A stretch of 45,011 nt of DNA from a virus: IMG/VR virus record IMGVR_UViG_3300021087_000801, positions 1-45,011 of that record; one strand, given 5' to 3'. The notes under the pieces were generated by a model that was not told the origin of the DNA, did no database searches, and saw only the letters and a program-made list of their open reading frames with translations. Shown piece after piece: positions 6,232 to 13,650 of the stretch. Made by a program: the position numbers and the translations under genes. How positions within the stretch are numbered: the first letter of the stretch is position 1; the number at the start of each line of letters is the position of its first letter.

Positions 6232-6261
6232 AAATAATTTTACAATTCTGTAAAAAAGGTA

Positions 6262-6290
6262 TTGACTTAGATATCCGTTTATCGTATAAT
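6262..6290 (+). promoter_or_regulatory. Sigma70-type promoter in the 6232-6441 gap
   Basis: TTGACT and TATAAT are separated by 17 bases. No gene starts for about 140 bases, so it would transcribe an untranslated stretch first (possible hairpin GAAAT/ATTTC and pairing of GTTGTT with AACAAC near 6300-6355). I see no coding frame there. Confidence 0.6.
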
Positions 6291-6383
6291 GTATGCATTG
6301 TTGTTGGAAATAGTCAATTTCATAAACATAGTATATTACGATTTAGCATAACAACTAAACAGTATATATAAGATAAAAAATAG

Positions 6384-6413
6384 TTGACAGTAATGTGACT
6401 ATTGTGTTATACT
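6384..6413 (+). promoter_or_regulatory. Sigma70-type promoter upstream of small genes
   Basis: TTGACA and TATACT are separated by 18 bases, about 30 bases before the next ATG. Confidence 0.7.
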
Positions 6414-6441
6414 AATAACACTAAAACAAGGAAGAGCGGAT

Positions 6442-6672
6442 ATGATTAGTAGTAGACAAATTGTGGAAATCATCAAAGATGAAATGAACAGAGAAGAAAA
6501 CAGCCAAGAGATCCGTATGGCACTGAAAAAAGTTAAGGAACGTATTGAAATTTTGGAAGAAATTGATTATGTGAATACTGTTAAATCGCCTATGTATAAT
6601 GAAGAACAGGTGAAGCAACAAAGTAAAGCAAAAGCAAAAGCAACTGAAGAATTTGAGAAATTTTTTAAATAA
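6442..6672 (+). CDS. Unknown charged helical protein (76 aa)
   Basis: The function is not recognised. The product is almost wholly helical and highly charged (IRMALKKVKERIEILEEIDY; then a Lys/Ala tail ending EFEKFFK), suggesting a coiled coil. It has its own sigma70 promoter and a GGAAGAG box before the ATG. The final A of its TAA stop overlaps the start of the next small gene. It is probably an early or middle phage protein. Confidence 0.7.
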   Translation: MISSRQIVEIIKDEMNREENSQEIRMALKKVKERIEILEEIDYVNTVKSPMYNEEQVKQQSKAKAKATEEFEKFFK

Positions 6673-6842
6673 TGACAGAGTTTAGCGAGATAACTAATAA
6701 AATTGAAGTATCACAAGAATTAATAGAGGTGTTCAAAAGCCGTATCAAGCCAAGTGCTACTGGACACCTTTATACTACAATTAGTACGCTCGAACAATAT
6801 ATAACAGAACTTGAAAAACAACTAGACGCAATAGAGAAGTAA
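6672..6842 (+). CDS. Unknown small helical protein (56 aa)
   Basis: A short gene between two others, starting at the ATG overlapping the upstream stop (TAATG). The product begins MTEFSEITNKIEVSQELIEV and continues as an amphipathic helix rich in Leu, Glu and Gln (LEQYITELEKQLDAIEK). With its neighbour it may form a helical partner pair. No family is recognised. Confidence 0.65.
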   Translation: MTEFSEITNKIEVSQELIEVFKSRIKPSATGHLYTTISTLEQYITELEKQLDAIEK

Positions 6843-6843
6843 A

Positions 6844-7149
6844 ATGCGATTCAAAGACATAAAAATGTTAGACCAAGGTAAGCCTCACGTAAATGGTAAG
6901 CAGGCAATTATTGACTTTGGCAAATATAAACTAAGCATAATCTGTAATGACATGTCATATGGTGGCAAATCAGGCATGTACGAAGTAGGTGTGTTTAAAG
7001 ACTGGGGAACAGAAGAAGAAAAACTATGTGAACTCCCAGGTATCACAACAGAAGGCGACACAGTCGCTGGATATCTAACTGCATCAAATCTAGATGCAAT
7101 ACTCCAAAAAATGTATTTAATTACAGCAGAGGAACCAATACAAATTTAA
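6844..7149 (+). CDS. Unknown protein (101 aa)
   Basis: No recognised family. The start codon lies one base after the preceding stop, in the same direction, so the three small genes form one unit. The product is a mixed alpha/beta protein with a glycine-rich centre (SYGGKSGMYEVGVF) and an acidic C-terminal half (GTEEEKLCELPGITTEGD). The tRNA cluster follows within ten bases and may be carried on the same transcript. Confidence 0.7.
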   Translation: MRFKDIKMLDQGKPHVNGKQAIIDFGKYKLSIICNDMSYGGKSGMYEVGVFKDWGTEEEKLCELPGITTEGDTVAGYLTASNLDAILQKMYLITAEEPIQI

Positions 7150-7158
7150 ACAGTTTTG

Positions 7159-7235
7159 GTCTCCTTAGCTCAGCTGGATAGAGCAACGGCCTTCTAAGCC
7201 GTAGGTCGAGGGTTCGAATCCTTCAGGGGACGCCA
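7159..7235 (+). tRNA. tRNA-Arg(TCT)
   Basis: Acceptor GTCTCCT/AGGGGAC, anticodon stem ACGGC/GCCGT, loop CTTCTAA (anticodon TCT), T-loop TTCGAAT, encoded CCA. It reads AGA and AGG, which are frequent in this AT-rich genome. Confidence 0.93.
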
Positions 7236-7237
7236 AT

Positions 7238-7322
7238 GCTCGCATGATGGAATTGGTAGACATAACAGACTTAAAATCTGTGGCCATATGGCGTCCCGGT
7301 TCGAGTCCGGGTGCGAGTACCA
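7238..7322 (+). tRNA. tRNA-Leu(TAA)
   Basis: 85-nt class II tRNA with a long variable arm. Anticodon stem ACAGA/TCTGT with loop CTTAAAA (anticodon TAA), T-arm CCCGG/CCGGG, encoded CCA. It reads UUA. Confidence 0.92.
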
Positions 7323-7327
7323 AATAT

Positions 7328-7402
7328 ATAGGTGTAGTGTTAATGGTAGCACGTTGGATTCCAAATCCAAAAGTCAGGGTTCAAATCCTTGCACCTATGC
7401 CA
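7328..7402 (+). tRNA. tRNA-Trp(CCA)
   Basis: Acceptor ATAGGTG/CACCTAT, anticodon stem TTGGA/TCCAA, loop TTCCAAA (anticodon CCA), discriminator G, encoded CCA end. Confidence 0.9.
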
Positions 7403-7407
7403 AATAT

Positions 7408-7484
7408 ACTCTTGTAGCATAGCGGTCTAATGCCACCCGCTCATAACGGGTCGATCACAGGTTCGAATCCTGTCGGGAGTACCA
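7408..7484 (+). tRNA. tRNA-Met(CAT)
   Basis: Acceptor ACTCTTG/CGGGAGT with two G-U pairs, anticodon stem ACCCG/CGGGT, loop CTCATAA (anticodon CAT), encoded CCA. The A1-T72 end differs from a bacterial initiator mismatch, so an elongator, or a lysidine-modified tRNA-Ile, is also possible. Confidence 0.88.
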
Positions 7485-7499
7485 AGAAAGAAAAAGGAA

Positions 7500-7574
7500 T
7501 GGAAAGTAGCATAACGGTAATGCAGTTGTTTTTGGTACAAAAGATTATAGGTTCGAATCCTATCTTTCCAGCCA
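7500..7574 (+). tRNA. tRNA-Gln(TTG)
   Basis: Acceptor TGGAAAG/CTTTCCA, anticodon loop TTTTGGT (anticodon TTG), T-arm ATAGG/CCTAT with TTCGAAT, encoded CCA. The first anticodon-stem pair is a G-A mismatch. It reads CAA. Confidence 0.85.
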
Positions 7575-7589
7575 ATAAAAGGATAGTCA

Positions 7590-8018
7590 ATGTATAAAGT
7601 AACAGCATGGTTTAAAGATAAAAAAATATCACAAGAATTTCACAATGTACTTGATGCTATTGAATATAGAGATGATGTGGACGCACATTATCCAACAAAG
7701 GTAATATTTAGAAAGGTAATATCAATGAGAGAATTTATTTACAACAGTTGGAACGTAGTTATGGATCATGAAAAGAATCCACTATGTAACATTCCAGATT
7801 TCAGCACACGGCACATGATTATGCAAGTATTAGCATGGATGTGGTGTATTGTATTTGCTATTATTGTAGGTAGCATGTGGGCAGGAGTGTTTAGTATGAT
7901 GCTACACACACTATTGCTTGGTGCAATTGCAATTACAGTAGCAACATTTGAAACTGCCAAACGTAAGCCACAATATTTTGGTGGATATGGTCGCGGTAAC
8001 GGTGGCGAACATGAATGA
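7590..8018 (+). CDS. Two-helix membrane protein, unknown (142 aa)
   Basis: A soluble N-terminal segment of about 75 residues (MYKVTAWFKDKKISQEFHN) is followed by two transmembrane helices (VLAWMWCIVFAIIVGSMWAG and LLLGAIAITVATFETA), then a Gly-rich tail (YFGGYGRGNGGEHE). An internal ATG beginning MREFIYNSWNVV could give a shorter form. An AAGGA box precedes the first ATG, directly after tRNA-Gln. No function is assigned. Confidence 0.72.
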   Translation: MYKVTAWFKDKKISQEFHNVLDAIEYRDDVDAHYPTKVIFRKVISMREFIYNSWNVVMDHEKNPLCNIPDFSTRHMIMQVLAWMWCIVFAIIVGSMWAGVFSMMLHTLLLGAIAITVATFETAKRKPQYFGGYGRGNGGEHE

Positions 8019-8024
8019 TAAATA
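8017..8024 (+). promoter_or_regulatory. Late promoter GATAAATA
   Basis: It overlaps the stop of the membrane-protein gene and precedes the small basic tagged protein by 45 bases. Confidence 0.55.
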
Positions 8025-8068
8025 ACTATCAAAAAAGATTACATTAGTAATATCAACGATGGAGGGTT

Positions 8069-8212
8069 ATGAAATTATACAAAAATTTTATAGCACACGA
8101 ATCACAACCAAAAAAGACAAGTATAGGAAACACACATTCACGAACAAAATTCAGTTCTATGAACAAAAGCAAAAAACGTTCTTATAAAAAATATAAAGGA
8201 CAAGGTAAGTAA
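8069..8212 (+). CDS. Small basic putative internal head protein (47 aa)
   Basis: The N-terminus MKLYKNFIAHES closely resembles the capsid-targeting sequence of T4 internal head proteins (MKTYQEFIAEA in IPIII). The rest is extremely basic (MNKSKKRSYKKYKGQGK), as expected of a DNA-associated core protein. A strong GGAGGG box and an upstream late promoter agree with high late expression. It probably co-packages with DNA. No family name is known to me. Confidence 0.7.
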   Translation: MKLYKNFIAHESQPKKTSIGNTHSRTKFSSMNKSKKRSYKKYKGQGK

Positions 8213-8214
8213 TT

Positions 8215-8415
8215 ATGGGATTTAAACCAGCAACAAAGGTACAAAAGCCATTAAACCTTAAACGTTCTTTAAATGGAATTGAAATAAAGCCAACACTATT
8301 CATATCAAAAAATGGTAAAAAGAAGATGGCTGGAAGTATAGATGGTGAAATAATTGTGGATAAAGATGGTAAAGTACTATCTTTACAACATATAAAGCAC
8401 AACGGAATACTTTGA
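8215..8415 (+). CDS. Unknown basic small protein (66 aa)
   Basis: Starts two bases after the previous stop. The first half is Lys/Pro-rich (MGFKPATKVQKPLNLKRSL), and the second is a likely beta-hairpin (GSIDGEIIVDKDGKVLSLQH). It is probably co-expressed late with the upstream basic protein. Function unknown. Confidence 0.65.
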   Translation: MGFKPATKVQKPLNLKRSLNGIEIKPTLFISKNGKKKMAGSIDGEIIVDKDGKVLSLQHIKHNGIL

Positions 8416-8459
8416 TAAATACTTGACACAAGTATAATTCCAGTGTAAACTAATAAATA
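8414..8459 (+). promoter_or_regulatory. Promoter cluster: two late octamers around a TTGACA box
   Basis: GATAAATA (8414-8421) abuts TTGACA (8423-8428), which has a weak TAAACT -10 after 17 bases (8446-8451). A second late octamer AATAAATA follows (8452-8459). The cluster precedes the holin-like and endolysin genes and would allow both early/middle and late expression. Confidence 0.5.
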
Positions 8460-8486
8460 ATATAGTAATATCACTAGGAGATTCCT

Positions 8487-8528
8487 ATGAATCTGCTATA
8501 TTACAATGTGAGAAGATTCTCACAATAG
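8487..8528 (+). CDS. Possible 13-residue leader peptide overlapping a hairpin
   Basis: ATG after an AGGAG box encodes MNLLYYNVRRFSQ. The end of this frame forms the hairpin TGTGAG/CTCACA. A short ORF in a hairpin just before lysis genes could act as a translational control element; this is speculative. Confidence 0.3.
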   Translation: MNLLYYNVRRFSQ

Positions 8529-8555
8529 ACTATATAATATAAAAAGGAGATCAAT

Positions 8556-8723
8556 ATGATTGAATGGATTAAAGATAGACTAAGCGAACGTACATCTTGG
8601 GATGGCGGCGCTCTAATTGCCGTAGGAGTTATTACACTTTTCTTTAGTGCAATTATTCCAGTAAACTTATTAGCCTGGGCAGCCATTGTATATGGTGCTT
8701 GGACATTGTTGAAAAGCGAATAA
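8556..8723 (+). CDS. Small membrane protein, candidate holin (55 aa)
   Basis: N-terminal charged segment MIEWIKDRLSERTSWDG, then two hydrophobic helices (ALIAVGVITLFFSAIIP and LLAWAAIVYGAWTLL) and a KSE end. Size, topology and position five bases before the endolysin fit a small holin. No holin family can be confirmed from sequence alone. An AAGGAG box precedes the ATG. Confidence 0.6.
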   Translation: MIEWIKDRLSERTSWDGGALIAVGVITLFFSAIIPVNLLAWAAIVYGAWTLLKSE

Positions 8724-8728
8724 GTTAA

Positions 8729-9556
8729 ATGCAATTTGATTTTAAAGTAGAGCAAGTCGCAGAACTATTGCCACGTGTTAATGGCCTTTTATGGCATGAT
8801 GCAATGCAGAGAGTTTTGCCCAAATGGAATATCAATACTGTTGAAAGAGTTGCAGGGTTTATAGCCCAAACGGCTCACGAATCAGGTGGATATACCGTTC
8901 TAACTGAGAATCTAAATTACAGTGCCGAAGCACTGGATAAGATTTTTCCAAAGTATTTTAAACGAGCAGGGCGAAATGCAAAAGATTATCATAGGCAACC
9001 TGAGAAGATTGCAAATGTAATTTATGCAGGTCGTATGGATAATGGTGATACAGATAGTGGAGATGGTTGGCGCTTTCGAGGTGGCGGTATTCTTCAGTTA
9101 ACTGGTCGCTATAATTATACACAATTTGGTAAAGCAGAAGATATGAGTGCAGAAGAGGCCACAGAGTTTGTTCGCAGTCCTATTGGAGCGTTAGCAAGTG
9201 CATGCTGGTTTTGGAATACAAATAACATTAATAAGTACTGTGATGCCCAAGATATTGTTGGGATGACAAAACGTATTAATGGGGGAACTATTGGACTAGA
9301 AGATCGCAAAAAACATTACGCACATGCGTTAGAAGTGTTAGGTGGACATTATACTCCACGTGAAACTTATGAAACTGTGCGTGTTGGATCTCGAGGTTCA
9401 ACAGTTGCAAAATTACAAGAAGCACTAGGAATTGGTGCAGACGGTATTTTTGGTAAAGGTACAGAAGCATCACTTAAAGAGTGGCAAAGCTCAAAAGGCC
9501 TAGTTGCTGACGGTGTTGCTGGTCCTAACACATTAGGAATCTTATTTAAAGAGTAA
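8729..9556 (+). CDS. Endolysin: GH19 muramidase/chitinase-like with peptidoglycan-binding domain (275 aa)
   Basis: Cleaves cell-wall glycan at lysis. Residues 1-195 form a glycoside hydrolase family 19 domain, with the catalytic Glu51 in QTAHESGGY, a probable second acid Glu60 (TENLNYS), and the conserved GRGILQLTGRYNY-type loop, here FRGGGILQLTGRYNY. Residues about 205-275 are a PG_binding_1 repeat (VRVGSRGSTVAKLQEALG ... DGIFGKGTEASLKEWQ). It has no signal peptide, so it needs a holin, and a small two-helix protein lies directly upstream. The stop shares a base with the start of the radical SAM gene. Confidence 0.93.
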   Translation: MQFDFKVEQVAELLPRVNGLLWHDAMQRVLPKWNINTVERVAGFIAQTAHESGGYTVLTENLNYSAEALDKIFPKYFKRAGRNAKDYHRQPEKIANVIYAGRMDNGDTDSGDGWRFRGGGILQLTGRYNYTQFGKAEDMSAEEATEFVRSPIGALASACWFWNTNNINKYCDAQDIVGMTKRINGGTIGLEDRKKHYAHALEVLGGHYTPRETYETVRVGSRGSTVAKLQEALGIGADGIFGKGTEASLKEWQSSKGLVADGVAGPNTLGILFKE

Positions 9557-10791
9557 TGGAAAAGAACACTACGCCTATTAATAAACATAGTGATACATGG
9601 TGTCCAATTCCATTTAATGCTATTAGCTTTCATCCTACAGGAAGATTAACTCGTTGCATGATGAGTGAAACTGCAATGGGTGAAAGCTATGATAGTGAAG
9701 AATTACAAGCCTTACGTCAAGATATGCTTGACGGCAAGTGGGATAAAGAAGGTTGTGAAACTTGTTACAAGAAAGAACAACATGGAAATATTAGCCAAAG
9801 ACAGAAATGGCTATTAAAAGATCCAAATAAATTTAAAAACCAAGACGGATATAACAATCCACAAGTAACAGGTAATCCTGTAAATCACATGTTCATTAAT
9901 TACAGTAATATCTGTAATTTTAAATGCAGAATGTGTAGTCCTTTATACAGTAACGGTCTTATACCAGAATTTAAGCGTCTAGCATCATTAAATATAGTTC
10001 CTAACAAATATGATCAAAATCCTGGTGTTAAGAATATAAATTCTACCAACAGTTATTTAAAAAACAATCCAAGTAAATTAGATAGTGTAACAAGTATCTG
10101 GATTACAGGCGGAGAGCCGTTTATGGATAATAGTGTTTATGACCTCATGGATATATTAGATGAAAATGATAGATCACGAGAAGTAGACATGTGTGTTACT
10201 ACAAATGGTTCAAAGGTTGATCTTAATAAATTACAAAGATGTGAAACATTAGATAATTTTATACTTGATTTAAGTCTTGATGCTCCTAATCATATGTTTG
10301 AATATATGCGTAGTGCAGGTGCATTTACTTGGACTGAAATGGAAAGATTATTAGACGAGTTAAAATATTTTAGAGAGTTAAATAGTAGTTGGTTTAAATT
10401 GCATTTAAATTCTAGCATACAAGCATATAACTTTGATACTATATTAGATTTTGATAAATTATGTAACGAACACAACACTAGTAACAATTCAAGACAACTA
10501 GTAAACCCAAGAGAATTTAGAACTGATGTATTACCAATGGAAATGCGACAGGCAGAAGTAGAAAAATTAGAAAAATACAATGTGAATAATGATGTAAATT
10601 CTGCAAGATTAAAAAGAACATTAGAAGATGCACGTTTAAATTTATTAAAGCCACAGGCAGATATAGAACAGATTAAAAAGTTTGTAAGAAGAACAGTAGA
10701 AACAGACAAGTATAGAAATATGCATTTGTATGATTATCATAAAGAATTAGGTGACTGGGTTTATAGCACTTATAACAAATACTTTTCTTGA
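9556..10791 (+). CDS. Radical SAM protein with N-terminal SPASM/twitch-like domain (411 aa)
   Basis: The radical SAM cluster motif CxxxCxxC is at Cys120-Cys124-Cys127 (NICNFKCRMC), followed by ITGGEPF, the SAM-contacting GGEP motif. The N-terminus carries four cysteines (Cys16, 34, 67, 70: WCPIPF, TRCMM, CETC), resembling the auxiliary-cluster half-domain seen in phage 'twitch' radical SAM proteins, here placed before the catalytic core. Its substrate is unknown; related enzymes modify peptides. It is one of three such genes in the window, and all share this layout. It is coupled to the endolysin by overlap. The C-terminal 150 residues are helical and charged. Confidence 0.88.
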   Translation: MEKNTTPINKHSDTWCPIPFNAISFHPTGRLTRCMMSETAMGESYDSEELQALRQDMLDGKWDKEGCETCYKKEQHGNISQRQKWLLKDPNKFKNQDGYNNPQVTGNPVNHMFINYSNICNFKCRMCSPLYSNGLIPEFKRLASLNIVPNKYDQNPGVKNINSTNSYLKNNPSKLDSVTSIWITGGEPFMDNSVYDLMDILDENDRSREVDMCVTTNGSKVDLNKLQRCETLDNFILDLSLDAPNHMFEYMRSAGAFTWTEMERLLDELKYFRELNSSWFKLHLNSSIQAYNFDTILDFDKLCNEHNTSNNSRQLVNPREFRTDVLPMEMRQAEVEKLEKYNVNNDVNSARLKRTLEDARLNLLKPQADIEQIKKFVRRTVETDKYRNMHLYDYHKELGDWVYSTYNKYFS

Positions 10792-10816
10792 CAAATAGCA
10801 TAATTTACGCTATAAT
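10788..10816 (+). promoter_or_regulatory. Consensus sigma70 promoter
   Basis: TTGACA and TATAAT are separated by exactly 17 bases. The -35 box overlaps the stop of the radical SAM gene. A GGAG box and an ATG follow 33 bases after the -10. Confidence 0.85.
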
Positions 10817-10848
10817 ATAAAAACAATAGATTTACTTTGGAGCGTAAA

Positions 10849-11289
10849 ATGTCAATGCATCTTCTAGGACCAGAAATGTCCACTACTCAATACAGTCGTA
10901 AGAAAAACAAAAAACCAATGACTGTAGCCAAACTAGAAAAACTAAAAGTACAATGGCGACAACATAACAAAGAATGTCGTAGAAAACATATTCATGCCGC
11001 ACAGTTTGAGAAGTTTGAAGACTATGTTGCATATGTAAGTGGAACATACAAAGCACCAAAACGAGATTACAAGCCTGCTCCATATCAACCCCCACAACTT
11101 AATAGAGAAACACCAGATTATCCTAGCCTTAGTAATAATATTGGCGGGTCAACTGCAAAGAAAGAATCTATGAAATATACAGGTGAGCGTAAACTTGTAG
11201 GTATTGCTACAATGCACAAAAGTAACATGGTTCCTATTTTTGAAGATAATAAAGAAGAAGCAATTGAGATTGCACGTATGAGACGTTAA
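10849..11289 (+). CDS. Conserved T4-like marine-phage protein, unknown function (146 aa)
   Basis: The start MSMHLLGPEMSTTQYSRKK is chosen for its GGAG box rather than an upstream TTG that would sit on the ribosome-binding site. The N-terminal half is very basic and helical, and the middle is Pro-rich (YKPAPYQPPQL). The C-terminal YTGERKLVGIATMHKSNMVP ... ARMRR resembles a hypothetical protein I recall from cyanophage-type genomes. It has a strong promoter of its own and is coupled to the next gene. Confidence 0.78.
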   Translation: MSMHLLGPEMSTTQYSRKKNKKPMTVAKLEKLKVQWRQHNKECRRKHIHAAQFEKFEDYVAYVSGTYKAPKRDYKPAPYQPPQLNRETPDYPSLSNNIGGSTAKKESMKYTGERKLVGIATMHKSNMVPIFEDNKEEAIEIARMRR

Positions 11290-11588
11290 TGACAAAAGTT
11301 TGGAGTGTAACTATCAAAGGAAAAAATGATACAGTTGTAATGACTGATGAACAGGCAATGATAGTTAAAATGAAGTTTATGCCAGACATTGATATACACG
11401 ATTTAACTACACTACATGGACTAACACCAGAATACTTACACAAAATAGAACGAAATAAATCTTTTGAAGGCGAAGATAAAAGTCTACTTTGGATGAAAAA
11501 CAGTTTAGAAATGGGCGTATATGGCGGCTGGCCAGGCGAATTTGAGAAAGCAGTTTGGGAATATCAAGACCTAATTGACATGAAATAG
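11289..11588 (+). CDS. Unknown protein (99 aa)
   Basis: Starts at an ATG overlapping the upstream TAA, so it belongs to the same sigma70 unit. The product opens with a beta strand (VWSVTIKGKNDTVVMT), has a Met-rich middle (IVKMKFMPDIDIHDL) and a Trp-containing C-terminus (YGGWPGEFEKAVWEYQ). No family is recognised. Confidence 0.7.
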   Translation: MTKVWSVTIKGKNDTVVMTDEQAMIVKMKFMPDIDIHDLTTLHGLTPEYLHKIERNKSFEGEDKSLLWMKNSLEMGVYGGWPGEFEKAVWEYQDLIDMK

Positions 11589-11589
11589 G

Positions 11590-11618
11590 TTGACAAAAGC
11601 AAGAACTCTTGCTATAAT
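11590..11618 (+). promoter_or_regulatory. Consensus sigma70 promoter for HAD gene
   Basis: TTGACA and TATAAT with a 17-base spacer. Initiation near 11625 decides the start of the following gene. Confidence 0.85.
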
Positions 11619-11651
11619 ATACACATAATGTTAGAAAAAAGAGGAATAAAG

Positions 11652-12233
11652 TTGGAAGATAAAATCATACTTACAGATTGCGATGGTGTACTACTTGATT
11701 GGGAAAGTGCGTTTCATAAATGGATGGAATCACATGGACATGTTAAAGTAGCACATGGAATGTACGATATAAGTCAGCAGTATGGGTTTGAGAAAGCTCA
11801 AGGTAAACAACTAATTAAAATATTTAATGAAAGTGCTTGGATGGGCTATTTAAAAGCGTTCCGTGATGCACGAAGTGGTGTTGCTAAACTATATGAACAC
11901 GGATATCGTTTTCATTGTATTACTAGTTTAAGTTTGGATAAGAAAGCAATACGTTTGCGAAAGTACAACTTAGAGAATGTATTTGGTAAAGGTACATTTA
12001 AAGAAGTACTATGTTTGGATACTGGTGCAGACAAAGACGAAGCATTGGCACCATATGTTGGAAGTGATGCATTTTGGATCGAGGACAAACTCGAAAATGC
12101 AGAGTGTGGGGCTAAGTTAGGATTAAAAAGTATTCTACTAAAACACGATCATAACAAAGATGAAGTCTTAATGGACGGAATAAAAATGGCAGGCAATTGG
12201 GCCGATATAGTTGACATGATTGTCAACAGTTAA
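11652..12233 (+). CDS. HAD-superfamily hydrolase, 5'-nucleotidase-like (193 aa)
   Basis: Motif I of the HAD phosphatases is plain: ILTDCDGVLLDW gives nucleophile Asp9 and acid Asp11. ITSLSLDKKA supplies motif II, and WIEDKLENA the acidic motif IV. The size and layout resemble phage/bacterial pyrimidine 5'-nucleotidase type C proteins, so it may dephosphorylate nucleotides. I chose a TTG start preceded by GAGG. The in-frame ATG 24 bases upstream lies only about three bases after the predicted transcription start and has no ribosome-binding site. The gene is convergent with phoH. Confidence 0.78.
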   Translation: MEDKIILTDCDGVLLDWESAFHKWMESHGHVKVAHGMYDISQQYGFEKAQGKQLIKIFNESAWMGYLKAFRDARSGVAKLYEHGYRFHCITSLSLDKKAIRLRKYNLENVFGKGTFKEVLCLDTGADKDEALAPYVGSDAFWIEDKLENAECGAKLGLKSILLKHDHNKDEVLMDGIKMAGNWADIVDMIVNS

Positions 12234-12234
12234 T

Positions 12235-12969
12235 TTATTCTTCGTCTCCGTAAATAGTTAGAACTTCAGTAACAGCGACATGTCGTTCAACATCACCTTT
12301 GGTAAAGCTGACAACTCCAATTATATCACTACCTCTTTGTTCTAGTAGTTTTACGAAATTTTTAAGACCGTTGTCTTCGAATCCACGGTCGTGTTGTGCT
12401 AAGTCTCCTGTTACAATAATTTTAGAATTCTCGCCAATGCGTGTTAATAACATCTTCATTTGAGATGGTGTCGCATTTTGCATTTCGTCTGCTATAATCC
12501 AAGAATTCTTAAAAGTTCTACCACGCATGTATGCCAGTGGTGCAATCTCAATAATGTTCTCATTAATCATATGTTCGATTGTGCTTGGTGACCAATATTC
12601 TTCCATTACGTCAAATATAGGTCTTGTCCATGGTGCCATTTTTTCTACTAGTGTTCCTGGTAGAAATCCATGTTGTTCATCAACACTGACAGCAGGTCGT
12701 GTAATTACAATTTTACTACATAAGTTTGAATTGTATGCGTCGATAGCCGCTAACACGCCTAGCAATGTTTTACCTGTACCAGCAGGTCCCATTGCAAACA
12801 CAATGTTACGTTTTTCATCGTCAAGAAGCTCTACATAATCTTCTTGTGCGAGATTACGTGGAACAATTTGTACATGTCTTTTTCTGTGTGCGTTGAGTTG
12901 GACTATCTTATCCTGTGAATGTTCTTGTTGATATTGTTGTTTTTTTGTTTTTCGAGCTCGTTTAGCCAT
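12235..12969 (-). CDS. phoH: PhoH-like ATPase (244 aa)
   Basis: P-loop ATPase of the PhoH family, common in marine phages. Walker A GPAGTGKT is at 61-68 and Walker B (WIIADEMQNAT) at about 157-167. The family strings ITRPAVSVDEQHGFLPG and VTGDLAQHD are also present. The N-terminal 35 residues are very basic. The biochemical role of phage PhoH is not settled; related bacterial proteins have been linked to RNA metabolism. It is transcribed against its neighbours from a divergent 150-base intergenic region, with an AGGAG box at its start. Confidence 0.94.
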   Translation of the reverse strand: MAKRARKTKKQQYQQEHSQDKIVQLNAHRKRHVQIVPRNLAQEDYVELLDDEKRNIVFAMGPAGTGKTLLGVLAAIDAYNSNLCSKIVITRPAVSVDEQHGFLPGTLVEKMAPWTRPIFDVMEEYWSPSTIEHMINENIIEIAPLAYMRGRTFKNSWIIADEMQNATPSQMKMLLTRIGENSKIIVTGDLAQHDRGFEDNGLKNFVKLLEQRGSDIIGVVSFTKGDVERHVAVTEVLTIYGDEE

Positions 12970-13067
12970 GTGTTCTCCTATTTGGATGCTTGGGCCCTTT
13001 ACTGCCTGCTCATAAGTATTTAATAATATATGGTATAAGTTAACTTAGTACTAAAAGAATAAAATAG

Positions 13068-13096
13068 TTGACACTACGAACCAACTGTCATAAATA
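13068..13096 (+). promoter_or_regulatory. Overlapping sigma70 and late promoter
   Basis: TTGACA (13068-13073) is followed after 17 bases by TAAATA, which is the end of a late octamer CATAAATA (13089-13096). Both would start near 13102, ahead of an AAGGA box and the ATG of the next gene. The arrangement repeats that of the tmRNA promoter. Confidence 0.6.
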
Positions 13097-13119
13097 AGTA
13101 TATATTAAAGGAATTCACA

Positions 13120-13650
13120 ATGGATCAAAATTATATTTTAAACAACCTAAGAGCAAACACTAGTAGAGATAGTGCATTAGAAACACTAATGGACTTTGAA
13201 CGTGTAATGGATACTGCTAACATTTATGCATACAAAAACTGGATGGAAGGCGAAATTGTCGAAGGTCCACATATTGATAGATATTGGGTAACAGTAACAT
13301 TAATGTATCATCAAGCACAAATGCCAGATCCAGAAGGTGCAATGCGTTTAACAAAAAATGGTTGTAAAGTATATTTTGCAGAAGAAGAATACATTACGGC
13401 AGCTAAATTAAAAAGTCCAGACGACAGTGAAGGACAAGACAATGCGGACGGTAAAAGACCAGGTCAATCACGTGCTAAAAGAGTTATTAAGCCTGTTTGG
13501 CTAGTAACAATAGTAATGCCTAGAAAATACATGGACGATGTAGAGTCTAGCAAATTACGTGTAGATGACCAAGACATAAACAGCGGTGCAGTAGAACAAG
13601 CATACACAGATGAAATATCAGCAGACAAAGAACCAGGATTAGACTTATGA
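13120..13650 (+). CDS. Unknown conserved-looking phage protein (176 aa)
   Basis: First gene of a long unit that continues into the IF-1, spanin, J-protein and ClpA genes. The N-terminal half is helical (SRDSALETLMDFERVMDTAN). The middle is a beta region (GPHIDRYWVTVTLMYHQAQ). A charged linker (SPDDSEGQDNADGKRPGQSR) is followed by a second beta segment (KPVWLVTIVMPRKYMDD) and an acidic tail. It has no recognised domain. It overlaps the next gene by four bases. Confidence 0.72.
   Translation: MDQNYILNNLRANTSRDSALETLMDFERVMDTANIYAYKNWMEGEIVEGPHIDRYWVTVTLMYHQAQMPDPEGAMRLTKNGCKVYFAEEEYITAAKLKSPDDSEGQDNADGKRPGQSRAKRVIKPVWLVTIVMPRKYMDDVESSKLRVDDQDINSGAVEQAYTDEISADKEPGLDL

Noticed and set aside
8433-8438. 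TATAAT near the TTGACA at 8423
   Set aside because: Only four bases separate them, so it cannot be the -10 of that -35; the later TAAACT has the right spacing.
12970-13067. Riboswitch or operator in the phoH/13120 divergent region
   Set aside because: Apart from a short GGGCCC palindrome I see no convincing structure on either strand.
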